Below are positions 22,934 to 32,246 of a DNA stretch of 33,380 bases, piece after piece; the first letter of the stretch is position 1, and every line of letters begins with the position of its first letter. This DNA is from Alphaproteobacteria bacterium casp-alpha2 (GTDB lineage: Bacteria; Pseudomonadota; Alphaproteobacteria; Rhodospirillales; Casp-alpha2). The stretch spans positions 1 through 33,380 of the forward strand of contig LFEN01000007.1 in the NCBI GenBank assembly GCA_001510075.1, in the 5' to 3' direction. The notes below the pieces were generated by a model that worked only from the letters and a program-made list of their open reading frames with translations, searched no databases and had not been told where the DNA came from. A program made the position numbers and the translations under genes.

Positions 22934-24298
22934 ATGTGGAAAAAGCTTTCGATCTTTATTTTTGGCGAGCGCATGCAGGCGTATCTGCCGAAACGGGTGC
23001 GCGACAACATCGCCGCGCAGCAGGTCGAAAGCGAAAAGCTGATCAGCTTCGTTCAATTGCTTCTCGTTTCCACCTTTGGGATTCTTTACGCCCTCGCGCC
23101 CTCAAGCGCGCCGGAAGCAGGCTTCCAGCCGGTCCCCTGGGTCTTGGCCGCCTATCTGATCTTCACCGTGTTTCGTCTCATCGGTTCATGCCGGGGCCGC
23201 TTGCCGGACTGGCTGTTGATGGTGTCGGTGATCATGGACATCGGTTTGTTGATGATCCTGATCTGGAGCTTCCACCTCCAATACATGCAGCCGGCGTCCT
23301 TCTATCTGAAGGCGCCGACCATGGTCTATGTGTTTATTTTTATCGCCCTCAGGGCGCTCAGGTTTGAGCCCCGGTTCATCCTTATTTCCGGCGCAACGGC
23401 GGCTGTCGGCTGGCTGATTTTGGTTCTTTACGTCATCTATTCCGTACCGGACGACCCGATGATCACGCGCGATTACGTTACCTACCTCACTTCCAACGCC
23501 ATCCTGATCGGCGCCGAGGTCGACAAAATTCTTTCCATCCTGCTGGTGACAGTTGTGCTGGCGGTGGCGATCATGCGCGCGCAGCGGATGCTCAACCGTG
23601 CCGTCGTCGATAGCATGGCGGCGGCAGATCTTTCGCGCTTCGTTTCCAGTGAAGTGGCCGATCGCATCAAAACATCCGACGTGGCCATCCAGCCCGGCGA
23701 CGGTGAATCCAAGGTCGCCACCGTGATGTTCACGGACATCGAAGGTTTTTCCACCATTTCCGAAAAACTGAACCCTCAGGAACTGGCCGGAATGCTGAAT
23801 GAATATTTCGGCGCACTGGGCGACATTATCCGGGAACACGGCGGGGTGATTTCCCAATTCATCGGCGACATGCTGGTCATTACCTATAACGCGGTGTCGC
23901 CCAACGAAAACCACGCCGAGAACGCCGTGATCACGGCGCTCGGTATTCAGGACGCTACCTTCAACCGCACGTTCGGGGGCGCGACGTTGAAAACCCGGTG
24001 CGGGATCAATACCGGCGAAATCGTCGTCGGCGCCGTCGGCACGGCGGACCGGCTGGTATTCACTGTCCACGGCGACAACGTCAACATCGCCGCCCGGCTG
24101 GAATCCCTGAACAAGGAATACGGCACCTACATCCTGGCCGGGGAAAATACCGCCAAGGCATGCAGCGACGCCTGTACGTTCGAGCCCGTCGGCGAAGTCA
24201 CCGTCCGCGGACGGGCGACGCCGACGAAAATATTTACGGTAAAAGCAAGAGGCGGGGACGGGCGACAGCCCGGACAGGGACAAAAAGAAACAGCTTAA
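22934..24298 (+). CDS. membrane-anchored class III adenylate/guanylate cyclase
   Basis: The ATG follows directly on the stop of the GntR gene, so the two are co-transcribed. The 454-residue protein has five or six membrane segments in residues ~35-215, a linker helix, and a class III cyclase domain from about residue 255. The domain shows MFTDIEGFSTISE with the first metal Asp, IGDMLVITYN with the second, and NIAARLE with the transition-state Arg, so it looks active. It would make cAMP or cGMP at the inner face of the membrane in response to an unknown membrane signal. Its TAA overlaps the stop of the convergent pheT gene. Confidence 0.9.
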   Translation: MWKKLSIFIFGERMQAYLPKRVRDNIAAQQVESEKLISFVQLLLVSTFGILYALAPSSAPEAGFQPVPWVLAAYLIFTVFRLIGSCRGRLPDWLLMVSVIMDIGLLMILIWSFHLQYMQPASFYLKAPTMVYVFIFIALRALRFEPRFILISGATAAVGWLILVLYVIYSVPDDPMITRDYVTYLTSNAILIGAEVDKILSILLVTVVLAVAIMRAQRMLNRAVVDSMAAADLSRFVSSEVADRIKTSDVAIQPGDGESKVATVMFTDIEGFSTISEKLNPQELAGMLNEYFGALGDIIREHGGVISQFIGDMLVITYNAVSPNENHAENAVITALGIQDATFNRTFGGATLKTRCGINTGEIVVGAVGTADRLVFTVHGDNVNIAARLESLNKEYGTYILAGENTAKACSDACTFEPVGEVTVRGRATPTKIFTVKARGGDGRQPGQGQKETA

Positions 24299-26700
24299 CC
24301 CCGCAACACGCCGCCGGTCGCCTTGCTGACGTTCGCCACCACCTTGTCGCTGACAGCGTCGATTTCCGCATCGGTCAGGGTTTTGTCCAGCGGTTGCAGG
24401 ACAACATTGACGGCGAGCGACTTTTTGCCGTCTTCCAGGCCAGCGCCCTCGAAAGCATCGAACAGCGAGACACTGTCGATCAGTTTTTTATCGGCGCTTT
24501 TGGCGGCGGCAAGAAGCTCGGCGGCGGTAACGCTCAAATCCACGACAAAAGCAAAATCCCGCGCTACGGCCTGAAATTGCGCCAGATCGAGAGGCGGCCG
24601 GGCTTTGCTTTTCTTTTCTTTGGCCGGCGGCAGAGCTGCGAAGAAAATTTCAAACCCGGCAATAGGGCCCTTGGCATTCATCGCCTGAAGCACGCCGGGA
24701 TGGATAACGCCGAAATGGCCCAAGACCATTTTTGGCCCCAACCGTATGACACCGCTGTAGCCCGGGTGATACCAGGCCGGGGCCTCCGCTGCGATATCGA
24801 GCTTGTCCACGGGGATGCCGAGTTCGGCCAATACCGCCAACGCATCGGCCTTGGCGTCAAAGGCATCAACGGGACGCGGCGGTTCGGCCCAATGGCGCGC
24901 GCCCGACGCGCCGGCACGAATGCCGGCTGCCGCCATGCCCTGCTCATCGGGGGCTGCGCCCCAAAAATAGGGGCCGACCTCGAACAAGCGGGCATTGCCC
25001 GTTCCACGCGCCGCGTTTCGCGCTGCCGCCGCTATCAGGTTCGGCAACAACGATGGCCGCATAACGTCCAGATCGGCGCTGATCGGGTTCGTTAATGTAA
25101 GCGCCGCTGCCCCGCCGCCGAACAACGATGCTTGTTTTGCACTGAGAAACGAATAGGTCACGGCCTCGACCAGGCCGCGAACAGCAAGCAGACGCCTGGC
25201 CGTTACCCGGCGGCGCTGGGAAACATTCAGTGCCGGGGACGGCAAGCTTGCGTCGCGCTTTAAAGAAACGCTCGGAATGTTGTCATAGCCGTGGATACGA
25301 ACGACTTCTTCCACCAGGCACGCTTCGCCGACAACGTCAGGCCGCCAGGACGGCACGGCGACAACAAAGCTTTCTTTACCGTCTTTGCAGTCAAAGCCGA
25401 GAGACGAGAGAATTTTGACGATGTCTTTATTGCCCATTTTGACGCCGCCGAGGGTTTCGATTCTTTCCGGGCGCAGCATCACGTCGCGCTGCCACTTGGG
25501 CTCGGCCCCGGCGACCACCAGTTCCGACGCCTCGCCGCCGCAAAGCTCCATCACCAGCCGCGTCGCGATCTCCATACCGTCAACCAGAAAAGCCGGATCG
25601 ACGCCGCGCTCAAAACGAAACCGCGCATCGGATAGGACATTCAACTTGCGGCCCGTCATCGCCGTGCGCGCCGGATCAAAATAGGCGGATTCCAAGAACA
25701 CATCGACGGTGTCTTCGGTGCAGCCCGATGCGTCGCCGCCGATAACGCCGCCCAGCGCTTGCGCGCCGTTGTCGTCGGCGATCACCGTCATGGCGTCATC
25801 GAGATCGTATTCCTTGCCGTCCAGGGCCTGAAACTTTTCGCCCTTTTTCGACAACCGCACGGATAACCCGCCCTTGAGCTTGCCAGCGTCGAAAACATGC
25901 AGCGGCCGGCCTAAGTCCATGGTCATCAGATTGGTGATATCGACCAGCGCCGAAATCGGGCGCAACCCCACTGCCGTCAGCTTGTCCTTCAGCCACTTCG
26001 GGCTTTCTGCGTTTTTGACGCCCCGGACCAGCCGCCCGACAAAATACGGGCAGGCGTCTTCGGCACCCTTGCCGAAATCCAGCGTCACCGTAACCGGGCT
26101 TTCAAAAGATCCTTTGACCGCATCGCGGTTCAGGGGCCGCAGCGTGCCGACACCGGCGGCGGCGAGATCACGGGCAACGCCCAAAACGCCCAAGCAGTCG
26201 CCCCGGTTGGGGGTAATTTCAATTTCGATGACCGGGTCCGACAACCCCATGGCGTCGGCAGCGGACGCACCCAGGGGGGCATCATCATCCAGTTCGATAA
26301 TGCCGTCATGGTCGTCGCTAAGATTGACCTCACGCTCCGACAGCAGCATGCCGTTGGAAACGACGCCGCGAATTTCCGTCGGCTTCAAGGTAATGCCGGT
26401 GCCGGGAATATAGGACCCGGACGGCGCGAATACGCCAACCAGACCTTGTCGCGCATTCGGTGCGCCGCAGACGACGTCGACGGTTTCTTTGCCGGTATCG
26501 ACCTGGCAAACGGTCAGCTTGTCCGCATCCGGGTGCTTTTTGGCCGCGATGACGCGAGCCACGACAAAGCCGTCCAGGTCCTTGGCGCGGTGGTGGACCT
26601 TGTCGATTTCCAACCCGATCATGGTCAGGCGCCGGGCGACATCTTCCAGCGACGCCGTCGTATCCAGGTGTTCCTTGAGCCAGCCAAAGGTGAATTTCAT
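24295..26700 (-). CDS. pheT: phenylalanine--tRNA ligase beta subunit
   Basis: An 801-residue protein, normal length. It begins MKFTFGWLKEHLD, has an N-terminal tRNA-binding domain (VVARVIAAKKHPDADKLTVC, broken after HP), B3/B4 editing-domain sequence (LVDITNLMTMDLGRPLHVFD), and a C-terminal anticodon-binding domain (ELLAAAKSADKKLIDSVSLFD). With PheS it forms the (alpha-beta)2 enzyme that charges tRNA-Phe. It starts three bases after the pheS stop. Confidence 0.97.
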   Translation of the reverse strand: MKFTFGWLKEHLDTTASLEDVARRLTMIGLEIDKVHHRAKDLDGFVVARVIAAKKHPDADKLTVCQVDTGKETVDVVCGAPNARQGLVGVFAPSGSYIPGTGITLKPTEIRGVVSNGMLLSEREVNLSDDHDGIIELDDDAPLGASAADAMGLSDPVIEIEITPNRGDCLGVLGVARDLAAAGVGTLRPLNRDAVKGSFESPVTVTLDFGKGAEDACPYFVGRLVRGVKNAESPKWLKDKLTAVGLRPISALVDITNLMTMDLGRPLHVFDAGKLKGGLSVRLSKKGEKFQALDGKEYDLDDAMTVIADDNGAQALGGVIGGDASGCTEDTVDVFLESAYFDPARTAMTGRKLNVLSDARFRFERGVDPAFLVDGMEIATRLVMELCGGEASELVVAGAEPKWQRDVMLRPERIETLGGVKMGNKDIVKILSSLGFDCKDGKESFVVAVPSWRPDVVGEACLVEEVVRIHGYDNIPSVSLKRDASLPSPALNVSQRRRVTARRLLAVRGLVEAVTYSFLSAKQASLFGGGAAALTLTNPISADLDVMRPSLLPNLIAAAARNAARGTGNARLFEVGPYFWGAAPDEQGMAAAGIRAGASGARHWAEPPRPVDAFDAKADALAVLAELGIPVDKLDIAAEAPAWYHPGYSGVIRLGPKMVLGHFGVIHPGVLQAMNAKGPIAGFEIFFAALPPAKEKKSKARPPLDLAQFQAVARDFAFVVDLSVTAAELLAAAKSADKKLIDSVSLFDAFEGAGLEDGKKSLAVNVVLQPLDKTLTDAEIDAVSDKVVANVSKATGGVLRG

Positions 26701-26703
26701 GAC

Positions 26704-27774
26704 CTACAGCCCCCCGACCATGGAAGGCGCCGACAAGGCGCTGAAGCCGTAATGACGCAGCCAACGGAGGTCCGATTCATAAAACGTGCGCAAATCAGGG
26801 ATTCCGTATTTCAGCATCGCCAGGCGTTCGATGCCGATGCCGAAGGCGAAACCCTGATATTTGGTCGAATCGATATTGCAGTTTTCCAGCACCTTCGGAT
26901 TGACCATGCCACAGCCGAGAATTTCCAGCCAGTCGTCGCCATGGCCAATACGGAATTCGCCGTCTTTACGGACACACCCGATATCGACCTCGGCAGACGG
27001 TTCGGTGAAGGGGAAATAGCTCGGACGGAAGCGCACCGGCAAATCGTCGACATCGAAAAACGCCCGGCAAAAATCAATCAGGCAGCCCTTTAAATGGCCC
27101 ATATGGGTATTTTCATCGACCACCAGCGCTTCAACCTGATGGAACATGGGCGAATGGGTGGCGTCGTAATCGCAGCGATAGGTGCGGCCCGGCACAATCA
27201 TCCTGAACGGCGGCTCGCCTGCCATCATGGTGCGGATTTGCACCGGCGATGTGTGGGTGCGCAGCACCATGCGATCTTCTTCGCCGGCGCCGGGTAAATA
27301 GAAAGTATCGTGTTCCTGTCGCGCCGGGTGATCGGGGGGAATATTCAGCGCCGTGAAGTTGTGCCAATCGTCTTCAATGTCGGGGCCTTCGGCGACGCTC
27401 AGGCCCATTTCACCAAAGATCGCCACGACCTCGTCGATGGTTTGGCTGATGGGGTGGATGCGGCCTTCGGCTTCGGGGCGGGCGGGCAAGGTAACGTCCA
27501 CCGTTTCACCAACCAGCCGGGCATTCAGTTCGGCGTCGGCAAACGAGCTTTTTTTCGCCTCCAGCGCCTGGGCAATCTCGGATTTGAGCGCGTTCAGGGC
27601 TTGACCCGTCGCTTTCCGGGCGTCCGCGTCCATGGCGCCCAGGCCCTTCATCAATTCCGTGATCCGGCCCTTCTTGCCAAGCGCCGAGACGCGAATTTGC
27701 TCAAGCTCATCGAGCCCGGCGGCTGCATCAATGGCTGCCGCCAGTTCCTTGCGAAGCGCTTCGACGTCTGACAT
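26704..27774 (-). CDS. pheS: phenylalanine--tRNA ligase alpha subunit
   Basis: ATG 27774 gives 356 residues, with N-terminus MSDVEALRKELAAAID; the frame extends 12 codons upstream without support. Class II synthetase motifs are present: HNFTALNIPPDHPAR, RTHTSPVQIRTM, PGRTYRCDYDATHSPMFHQVE (split after RCD) and FRPSYFPFTEPSAEVD, with catalytic-core GIGIERLAML near the end. No Phe-rich leader peptide precedes it, so E. coli-style pheST attenuation is not supported here. Confidence 0.97.
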   Translation of the reverse strand: MSDVEALRKELAAAIDAAAGLDELEQIRVSALGKKGRITELMKGLGAMDADARKATGQALNALKSEIAQALEAKKSSFADAELNARLVGETVDVTLPARPEAEGRIHPISQTIDEVVAIFGEMGLSVAEGPDIEDDWHNFTALNIPPDHPARQEHDTFYLPGAGEEDRMVLRTHTSPVQIRTMMAGEPPFRMIVPGRTYRCDYDATHSPMFHQVEALVVDENTHMGHLKGCLIDFCRAFFDVDDLPVRFRPSYFPFTEPSAEVDIGCVRKDGEFRIGHGDDWLEILGCGMVNPKVLENCNIDSTKYQGFAFGIGIERLAMLKYGIPDLRTFYESDLRWLRHYGFSALSAPSMVGGL

Positions 27775-27811
27775 TTCGATCCGTCCCCCCACCAACAACC
27801 AAGTCGGCAAT

Positions 27812-27847
27812 AAAAAAGGAGCCGCCCTTTATTCCAAGGCCGGCTCC
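27812..27847 (-). terminator. intrinsic terminator between rplT and pheS
   Basis: On the minus strand GGAGCCGGCC pairs with GGGCGGCTCC (one mismatch) over a 10-base loop and is followed by six T. It lies between the rplT stop (27881) and the pheS start (27774). It should lower pheST expression relative to the ribosomal-protein genes. A TATAAT-like hexamer just upstream of the stem (minus strand) hints at a separate pheST promoter, but no -35 is convincing. Confidence 0.8.
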
Positions 27848-27880
27848 CGATTATATCCCCCAAAAACTGCTTGTGGGGTT

Positions 27881-28246
27881 TTAAGCGTTATTGGCGAGCG
27901 CGACCTGGGCCTGTTCTACCAATGCCTTAAAAGCATCCGGTTCGCGGATCGCCAGATCAGAAAGTATCTTCCTGTCGATCTCGATCCCGGCCTTGCCCAA
28001 ACCGTTCATAAACTGGGAATAGGTCAGCCCGTTTTCCCGGGCGCCGGCGTTGATGCGCTGAATCCAGAGCGCCCGGAATGAGCGCTTGCGGTTGCGGCGA
28101 TCACGATAGGCATACTGCAGGCCTTTTTCGACCCGCTCGATGGCGATGCGGAAGCTGCTGTTGGAGCGGCCCCGATACCCCTTGGCGCGGTCTACAATTT
28201 TTTTGTGACGGGCGTGGCCGGTGGTGCCGCGTTTTACGCGAGACAT
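27881..28246 (-). CDS. rplT: 50S ribosomal protein L20
   Basis: A 121-residue basic protein with the full L20 pattern: [50 protein letters not shown] and [16 protein letters not shown]20 binds 23S rRNA early in assembly and in several bacteria represses its own operon. It lies 17 bases after rpmI. Confidence 0.98.
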   Translation of the reverse strand: MSRVKRGTTGHARHKKIVDRAKGYRGRSNSSFRIAIERVEKGLQYAYRDRRNRKRSFRALWIQRINAGARENGLTYSQFMNGLGKAGIEIDRKILSDLAIREPDAFKALVEQAQVALANNA

Positions 28247-28263
28247 AGTCTAATCCCCTTCCG

Positions 28264-28461
28264 TCAACCGTAGGGCAAATAAGACTTAACGATACGGGCG
28301 TCCGCATCACTAAGAATCATTGTGCCGCGCGCTTTGCGAATCATTTTTTGGGGGCGCTTGGACATTCCGTGCTGTTTGTTGGCGACATTGGCCCGGACTT
28401 TCCCGGTCCCCGTCAAACGGAAACGTTTCTTCGCGCTGGATTTTGTCTTCAGCTTGGGCAT
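28264..28461 (-). CDS. rpmI: 50S ribosomal protein L35
   Basis: A 65-residue basic protein from ATG 28461 ([15 protein letters not shown]), with AAGGA upstream; an ATG three codons earlier is less likely. [17 protein letters not shown] and the C-terminal [15 protein letters not shown] are typical of L35. The 159-base gap to infC may hold a leader used in L20 autoregulation, but no defined fold was identified. Confidence 0.97.
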   Translation of the reverse strand: MPKLKTKSSAKKRFRLTGTGKVRANVANKQHGMSKRPQKMIRKARGTMILSDADARIVKSYLPYG

Positions 28462-28620
28462 TTTATTCATCCTTTATTTTGTCTTGGTCTTGGTGGTCGA
28501 ATTCAAAAGCGGTTGGGCATGCCCTGCCGAGCCGCTTGGAAGCGCGGTTTATACCCCTAGCCCTGAATGAATGCAAGCCGGGGAATTGGCTAAATTCAGG
28601 AGAAATAAAGCGCACCGTGG

Positions 28621-29157
28621 CTACTTCGGTGCGATGACCATGGTCATCAGGCGTCCTTCGGTCCTCGGGAACTGCTCAACCTTGGCCAATTCATCGACTT
28701 CTTCGCGAACCCGGTCCAAAACCTTCATGCCTAAGTCCTGATGGGCCATTTCACGGCCACGGAACCGGATCGTCAGCTTGACCTTGTCGCCATCGTCTAA
28801 AAAGCGCTTAACGCTACGCATTTTGACCTGATAATCATGCTCATCGATGCTGGGGCGCATCTTGATTTCCTTGACGTCGATGACCTTCTGCTTCCTGCGG
28901 GCCTCGTTCGCCTTTTTCTGCGCTTCGTACTTGAATTTTCCGTAATCGAGAACTTTGCAGACAGGGGGATCCGCATTGGGCGAAATCTCGACAAGGTCGA
29001 GCGACGCCTGAAAGGCAATCTCCAGTCCTTCTGCTTTGGAAACAACGCCGATCATCTCGCCGTCGGCATCTACAACACGAACCGGATCGGCTTCGATCAG
29101 GTCGTTCACACGCGGGCCCGTTCGGGTCGGCGATTGGTTAAAAGGTCGTCTGGCTAT
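28621..29157 (-). CDS. infC: translation initiation factor IF-3, apparent AUA start
   Basis: IF-3 binds the 30S subunit and rejects non-canonical start codons. The first ATG/GTG/TTG start (GTG 29109) would cut off the usual N-terminus. Reading upstream in frame gives ARRPFNQSP, the expected alphaproteobacterial IF-3 start, preceded by ATA at 29155-29157 and AGGAG eight bases ahead. This yields 178 residues, near the 180 of E. coli. A rare start codon would give the known autoregulation in which IF-3 represses its own translation. Both domains are intact ([17 protein letters not shown] linker; [12 protein letters not shown]). Confidence 0.95.
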   Translation of the reverse strand: MARRPFNQSPTRTGPRVNDLIEADPVRVVDADGEMIGVVSKAEGLEIAFQASLDLVEISPNADPPVCKVLDYGKFKYEAQKKANEARRKQKVIDVKEIKMRPSIDEHDYQVKMRSVKRFLDDGDKVKLTIRFRGREMAHQDLGMKVLDRVREEVDELAKVEQFPRTEGRLMTMVIAPK

Positions 29158-29245
29158 TTAAAAATCTCCTGTGGTCAATTTCGTGGACGCCGCCTTCTTG
29201 GACGCCGTTTGGCCCTGGAATGGTTGAATATTCAAAATCGTCTTT

Positions 29246-31234
29246 TCAACCTCCCGCCAATGGGCCCGCCGCTTCGTCCCGCAGTCTAGCGGCTGCCTCT
29301 TTAAGTGCAAGAATTTCCTGATCTTTTCCCCCCATACGGCGCATGGCGACGGTGCCGGCGTCGGCCTCATTTGCACCGACAACAAGGATGACCGGCACCT
29401 TGGCGTGGCTGTGCTCGCGTATCTTGTAATTGATCTTCTCGTTGCGGACATCCAGCTCGGCACGCAGTCCAGATTCTTCCATGGCCTCCATAACCTCGGC
29501 AGCGTAATCGTCGGCAGCGTTGGTGATGGTGGCGACGACAATCTGCAAGGGTGCCAGCCACAACGGAAATTTGCCCGCATAGTGTTCGATCAGGATGCCC
29601 AAAAAGCGCTCGAAAGAGCCCAGGATCGCCCGGTGCAGCATGACCGGGCGGTGCTTGGCGCCATCCTCGCCGATGTAGGACGCATCCAGCCGTTCGGGCA
29701 GGACAAAATCCACCTGATGGGTGCCGCACTGCCAATCGCGGCCGATGGCGTCACGCAGCACAAACTCCAGCTTCGGCCCGTAAAACGCGCCTTCGCCCGG
29801 GTTCATGACCAACTCGACGCCGGCGGCGACGGTGGCGTCCATCAAGGCCTTTTCGGCGCGGTCCCAAACGTCGTCCGAACCGGCCCGAACTTCCGGGCGG
29901 TCGGAAAACTTGACGACGAAATCCTCGAAGCCGAAATCCTTGTAAATAGAGGCAAGCAATTCGATGAAGGTCTTGGTTTCCGCCTCGATCTGGTCTTCGG
30001 TGCAAAAGATGTGGGCGTCGTCCTGGGTAAAGGCGCGCACCCGCATAAGACCGTGCAGCGCGCCGGAAGGCTCATAGCGATGGCACGACCCGAACTCGGC
30101 CATACGGATCGGCAATTCGCGGTAACTGGTGGTGCCCTGCTTGAATATTTGCACGTGGCACGGACAGTTCATGGGCTTTAACGCCAGAAATTTGGTCTGC
30201 GCTTCTTTTTCGGCTCCTGGAATGGCTTCGCCCTCGGCATGGGTCTCGCCACCACCACGGCTCTCATCAACCTCGGCGACAAACATATTCTCGCGGAATT
30301 TCTCCCAGTGACCGGAATCTTCCCACAAGCCACGATCGACCAATTGCGGCGTGTTGACCTCGACATAGCCGCCATCTTCCAACCGCTTGCGCATGTATTC
30401 CTGAACCGTGCGGTACAGCGTCCATCCCTTCGGGTGCCAGAAAATGGATCCGATGGCGACATCTTGCAGGTGGAACAGGTCCATTTCCCGGCCGAGGCGG
30501 CGGTGGTCGCGTTTTTCCGCCTCTTCGAGCATATGGAGATATTCGGCCAGCTGTTTTTTGTCGGCCCAGCAGGTGCCGTAGATCCGCTGCAGCATTTCGT
30601 TATTGGAATCACCCCGCCAATAGGCCCCGGCCAGCTTGGTCAGCTTAAAAGCCTTGCCCAGCTTGCCGGTACTCGGCAGGTGCGGCCCCCGGCACAGATC
30701 GATAAAATCCCCCTGGCGATACAGCGACACTTCTTCATCGCCGGGAATGCCCTCGATAATCTCGGCTTTGTAGTGCTCGCCCGCGTCTTTGAAAAACTTG
30801 ATCGCGTCCGACCGGTCCCAGACTTCACGGGTGATCGTCTCGTCGCGTTTGACGATTTCATGCATGCGGGCTTCGATTTTTTCCAGGTCATCGGGGACAA
30901 AAGGCGTGTCTCGGGCAAAATCGTAAAAAAAGCCGTTTTCGATATTCGGGCCGATGGTCACCTGGGTATCGGGGTAAAGCTCTTTCACCGCTTCGGCCAT
31001 GACGTGCGCGCAGTCATGGCGCAGCAGTTCCAGGGCGTCGTCGTCCTTGGAGGTGATGATGGCGACGTCGGAATCCGTTTCGATGATGGCGCTCAAATCC
31101 TTCAGCGCCCCATCGACGCGCACGGCCAGCGCCGCCTTGGCCAGGCCGGGACCGATATCGGCGGCCAGCTCGGCGCCGGTCACGGGGCCGTCGAACTTGC
31201 GTTCGCTACCGTCGGGAAGGGTTATGGCAACCAT
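29246..31234 (-). CDS. thrS: threonine--tRNA ligase
   Basis: A full-length 662-residue enzyme. Domain order is an N-terminal TGS domain (1-62), an editing domain with the HDCAH (HxxxH) motif, a class II core with zinc-ligand Cys in MNCPCH, motif 2 [15 protein letters not shown] and [13 protein letters not shown], and a C-terminal anticodon domain ([14 protein letters not shown]). It charges tRNA-Thr and edits Ser-tRNA. It leads the translation-gene run; the 79-base upstream gap showed no T-box or other recognised leader. Confidence 0.97.
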   Translation of the reverse strand: MVAITLPDGSERKFDGPVTGAELAADIGPGLAKAALAVRVDGALKDLSAIIETDSDVAIITSKDDDALELLRHDCAHVMAEAVKELYPDTQVTIGPNIENGFFYDFARDTPFVPDDLEKIEARMHEIVKRDETITREVWDRSDAIKFFKDAGEHYKAEIIEGIPGDEEVSLYRQGDFIDLCRGPHLPSTGKLGKAFKLTKLAGAYWRGDSNNEMLQRIYGTCWADKKQLAEYLHMLEEAEKRDHRRLGREMDLFHLQDVAIGSIFWHPKGWTLYRTVQEYMRKRLEDGGYVEVNTPQLVDRGLWEDSGHWEKFRENMFVAEVDESRGGGETHAEGEAIPGAEKEAQTKFLALKPMNCPCHVQIFKQGTTSYRELPIRMAEFGSCHRYEPSGALHGLMRVRAFTQDDAHIFCTEDQIEAETKTFIELLASIYKDFGFEDFVVKFSDRPEVRAGSDDVWDRAEKALMDATVAAGVELVMNPGEGAFYGPKLEFVLRDAIGRDWQCGTHQVDFVLPERLDASYIGEDGAKHRPVMLHRAILGSFERFLGILIEHYAGKFPLWLAPLQIVVATITNAADDYAAEVMEAMEESGLRAELDVRNEKINYKIREHSHAKVPVILVVGANEADAGTVAMRRMGGKDQEILALKEAAARLRDEAAGPLAGG

Positions 31235-31313
31235 TTAAAACATGCACTTACAAGAGACTGAAAACGGGTGCCGCAATGTACGTCCAGCGGCCCGTCTGTC
31301 AAGGGATACAGCA

Positions 31314-32246
31314 TTAAACCCCCAACGCATCGACAACATCCGACACCGCTAGCGACGACAAGGCATCCCGGCGAAGAATCGTAACATCCCGGCCTCGCTG
31401 CCCGCACAGCGCCGGATCGGACTGATCCGAATACACCACCACCGACCGGCAGCCCACGGCGGACAGCAAATGCATCGGTCCGGTGTCGTTGCCCACGCAA
31501 AGCACGGCACCCCGCCCTAACGCCGCCAGATCGAGCAACGTTGTTTTTCCAGCAAGGCCGAGGGCGTCGGGACAGATGTCGCAGATGGCGGCCATCATGG
31601 GGGCCTCGTCCGTCGCGCCCACCAAGACCGGCTGGATATTTTTGCCCGTCAGGATTTGCGCCAATTCCCCGAAGCGCCCCGCCGGCCAGCGCTTGCCCGG
31701 ACGGTGCGCCGCCCCGCCGGGAGCCAGCAGGGCATATCGTTCGGACAGGCCGAACCCGGAAATATCCGCCGTCGCCCAACCGAGGTCCGGCGGAGTAATT
31801 TCTTTAATGCCTGCCATCGACAACTGTTCCGCCTGACGCTCAACCGTGTGCATGCGGTCGCGTTCGGGGTTGGCGTGGGGGTGCGAACAGCCCTTGGCGA
31901 TGCCCGACCATTCCCGACGAGGCCCCGGCCAAAACAGGCGGTAATAAAAAGAACTACGGCCCGATGTTTGCAGGTCATAGACGCGGCCATAGCCGCCGCC
32001 CCGGAGAAAATGCCGGAGCCGCAACCAGCCCGCGATGTCCAATGTTGCGGGTCGGCCATCGGTGCAGACCGTATCAAAATAGCCCGACGCCTTGGCAAAT
32101 TCCCCGAAAGGCGGCGTCGTCAGCAATGTAATTTTTTGCTTGTCGTGATGTTTGCGGATGGCGGCGAAAGCACCAAACGCCTGCACAAAGTCCCCCAACG
32201 CCCCCAGCTTGATGACGAGAATTCCGGGCGGCGCAATATCCGGCAT
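31314..32246 (-). CDS. glycosyltransferase family 9 (heptosyltransferase-like)
   Basis: A 310-residue soluble or peripheral enzyme. The start ILVIKLGALGDFVQAFGA is the family 9 N-terminal signature. The C-terminal domain has LLAPGGAAHRPGKRWP and the donor-binding VGNDTGPMHLLSAVG. Family 9 enzymes add heptose or related sugars to the LPS core from ADP-heptose. It starts directly after the stop of the GT4-type gene (TAGATG), so both are in one operon for LPS or surface polysaccharide. The sugar donor is inferred from the family. Confidence 0.9.
   Translation of the reverse strand: MPDIAPPGILVIKLGALGDFVQAFGAFAAIRKHHDKQKITLLTTPPFGEFAKASGYFDTVCTDGRPATLDIAGWLRLRHFLRGGGYGRVYDLQTSGRSSFYYRLFWPGPRREWSGIAKGCSHPHANPERDRMHTVERQAEQLSMAGIKEITPPDLGWATADISGFGLSERYALLAPGGAAHRPGKRWPAGRFGELAQILTGKNIQPVLVGATDEAPMMAAICDICPDALGLAGKTTLLDLAALGRGAVLCVGNDTGPMHLLSAVGCRSVVVYSDQSDPALCGQRGRDVTILRRDALSSLAVSDVVDALGV

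Noticed and set aside
27775-27880. pheST attenuator with a Phe-rich leader peptide
   Set aside because: A terminator is present, but no short frame with clustered Phe codons precedes it, so it is called a plain terminator.
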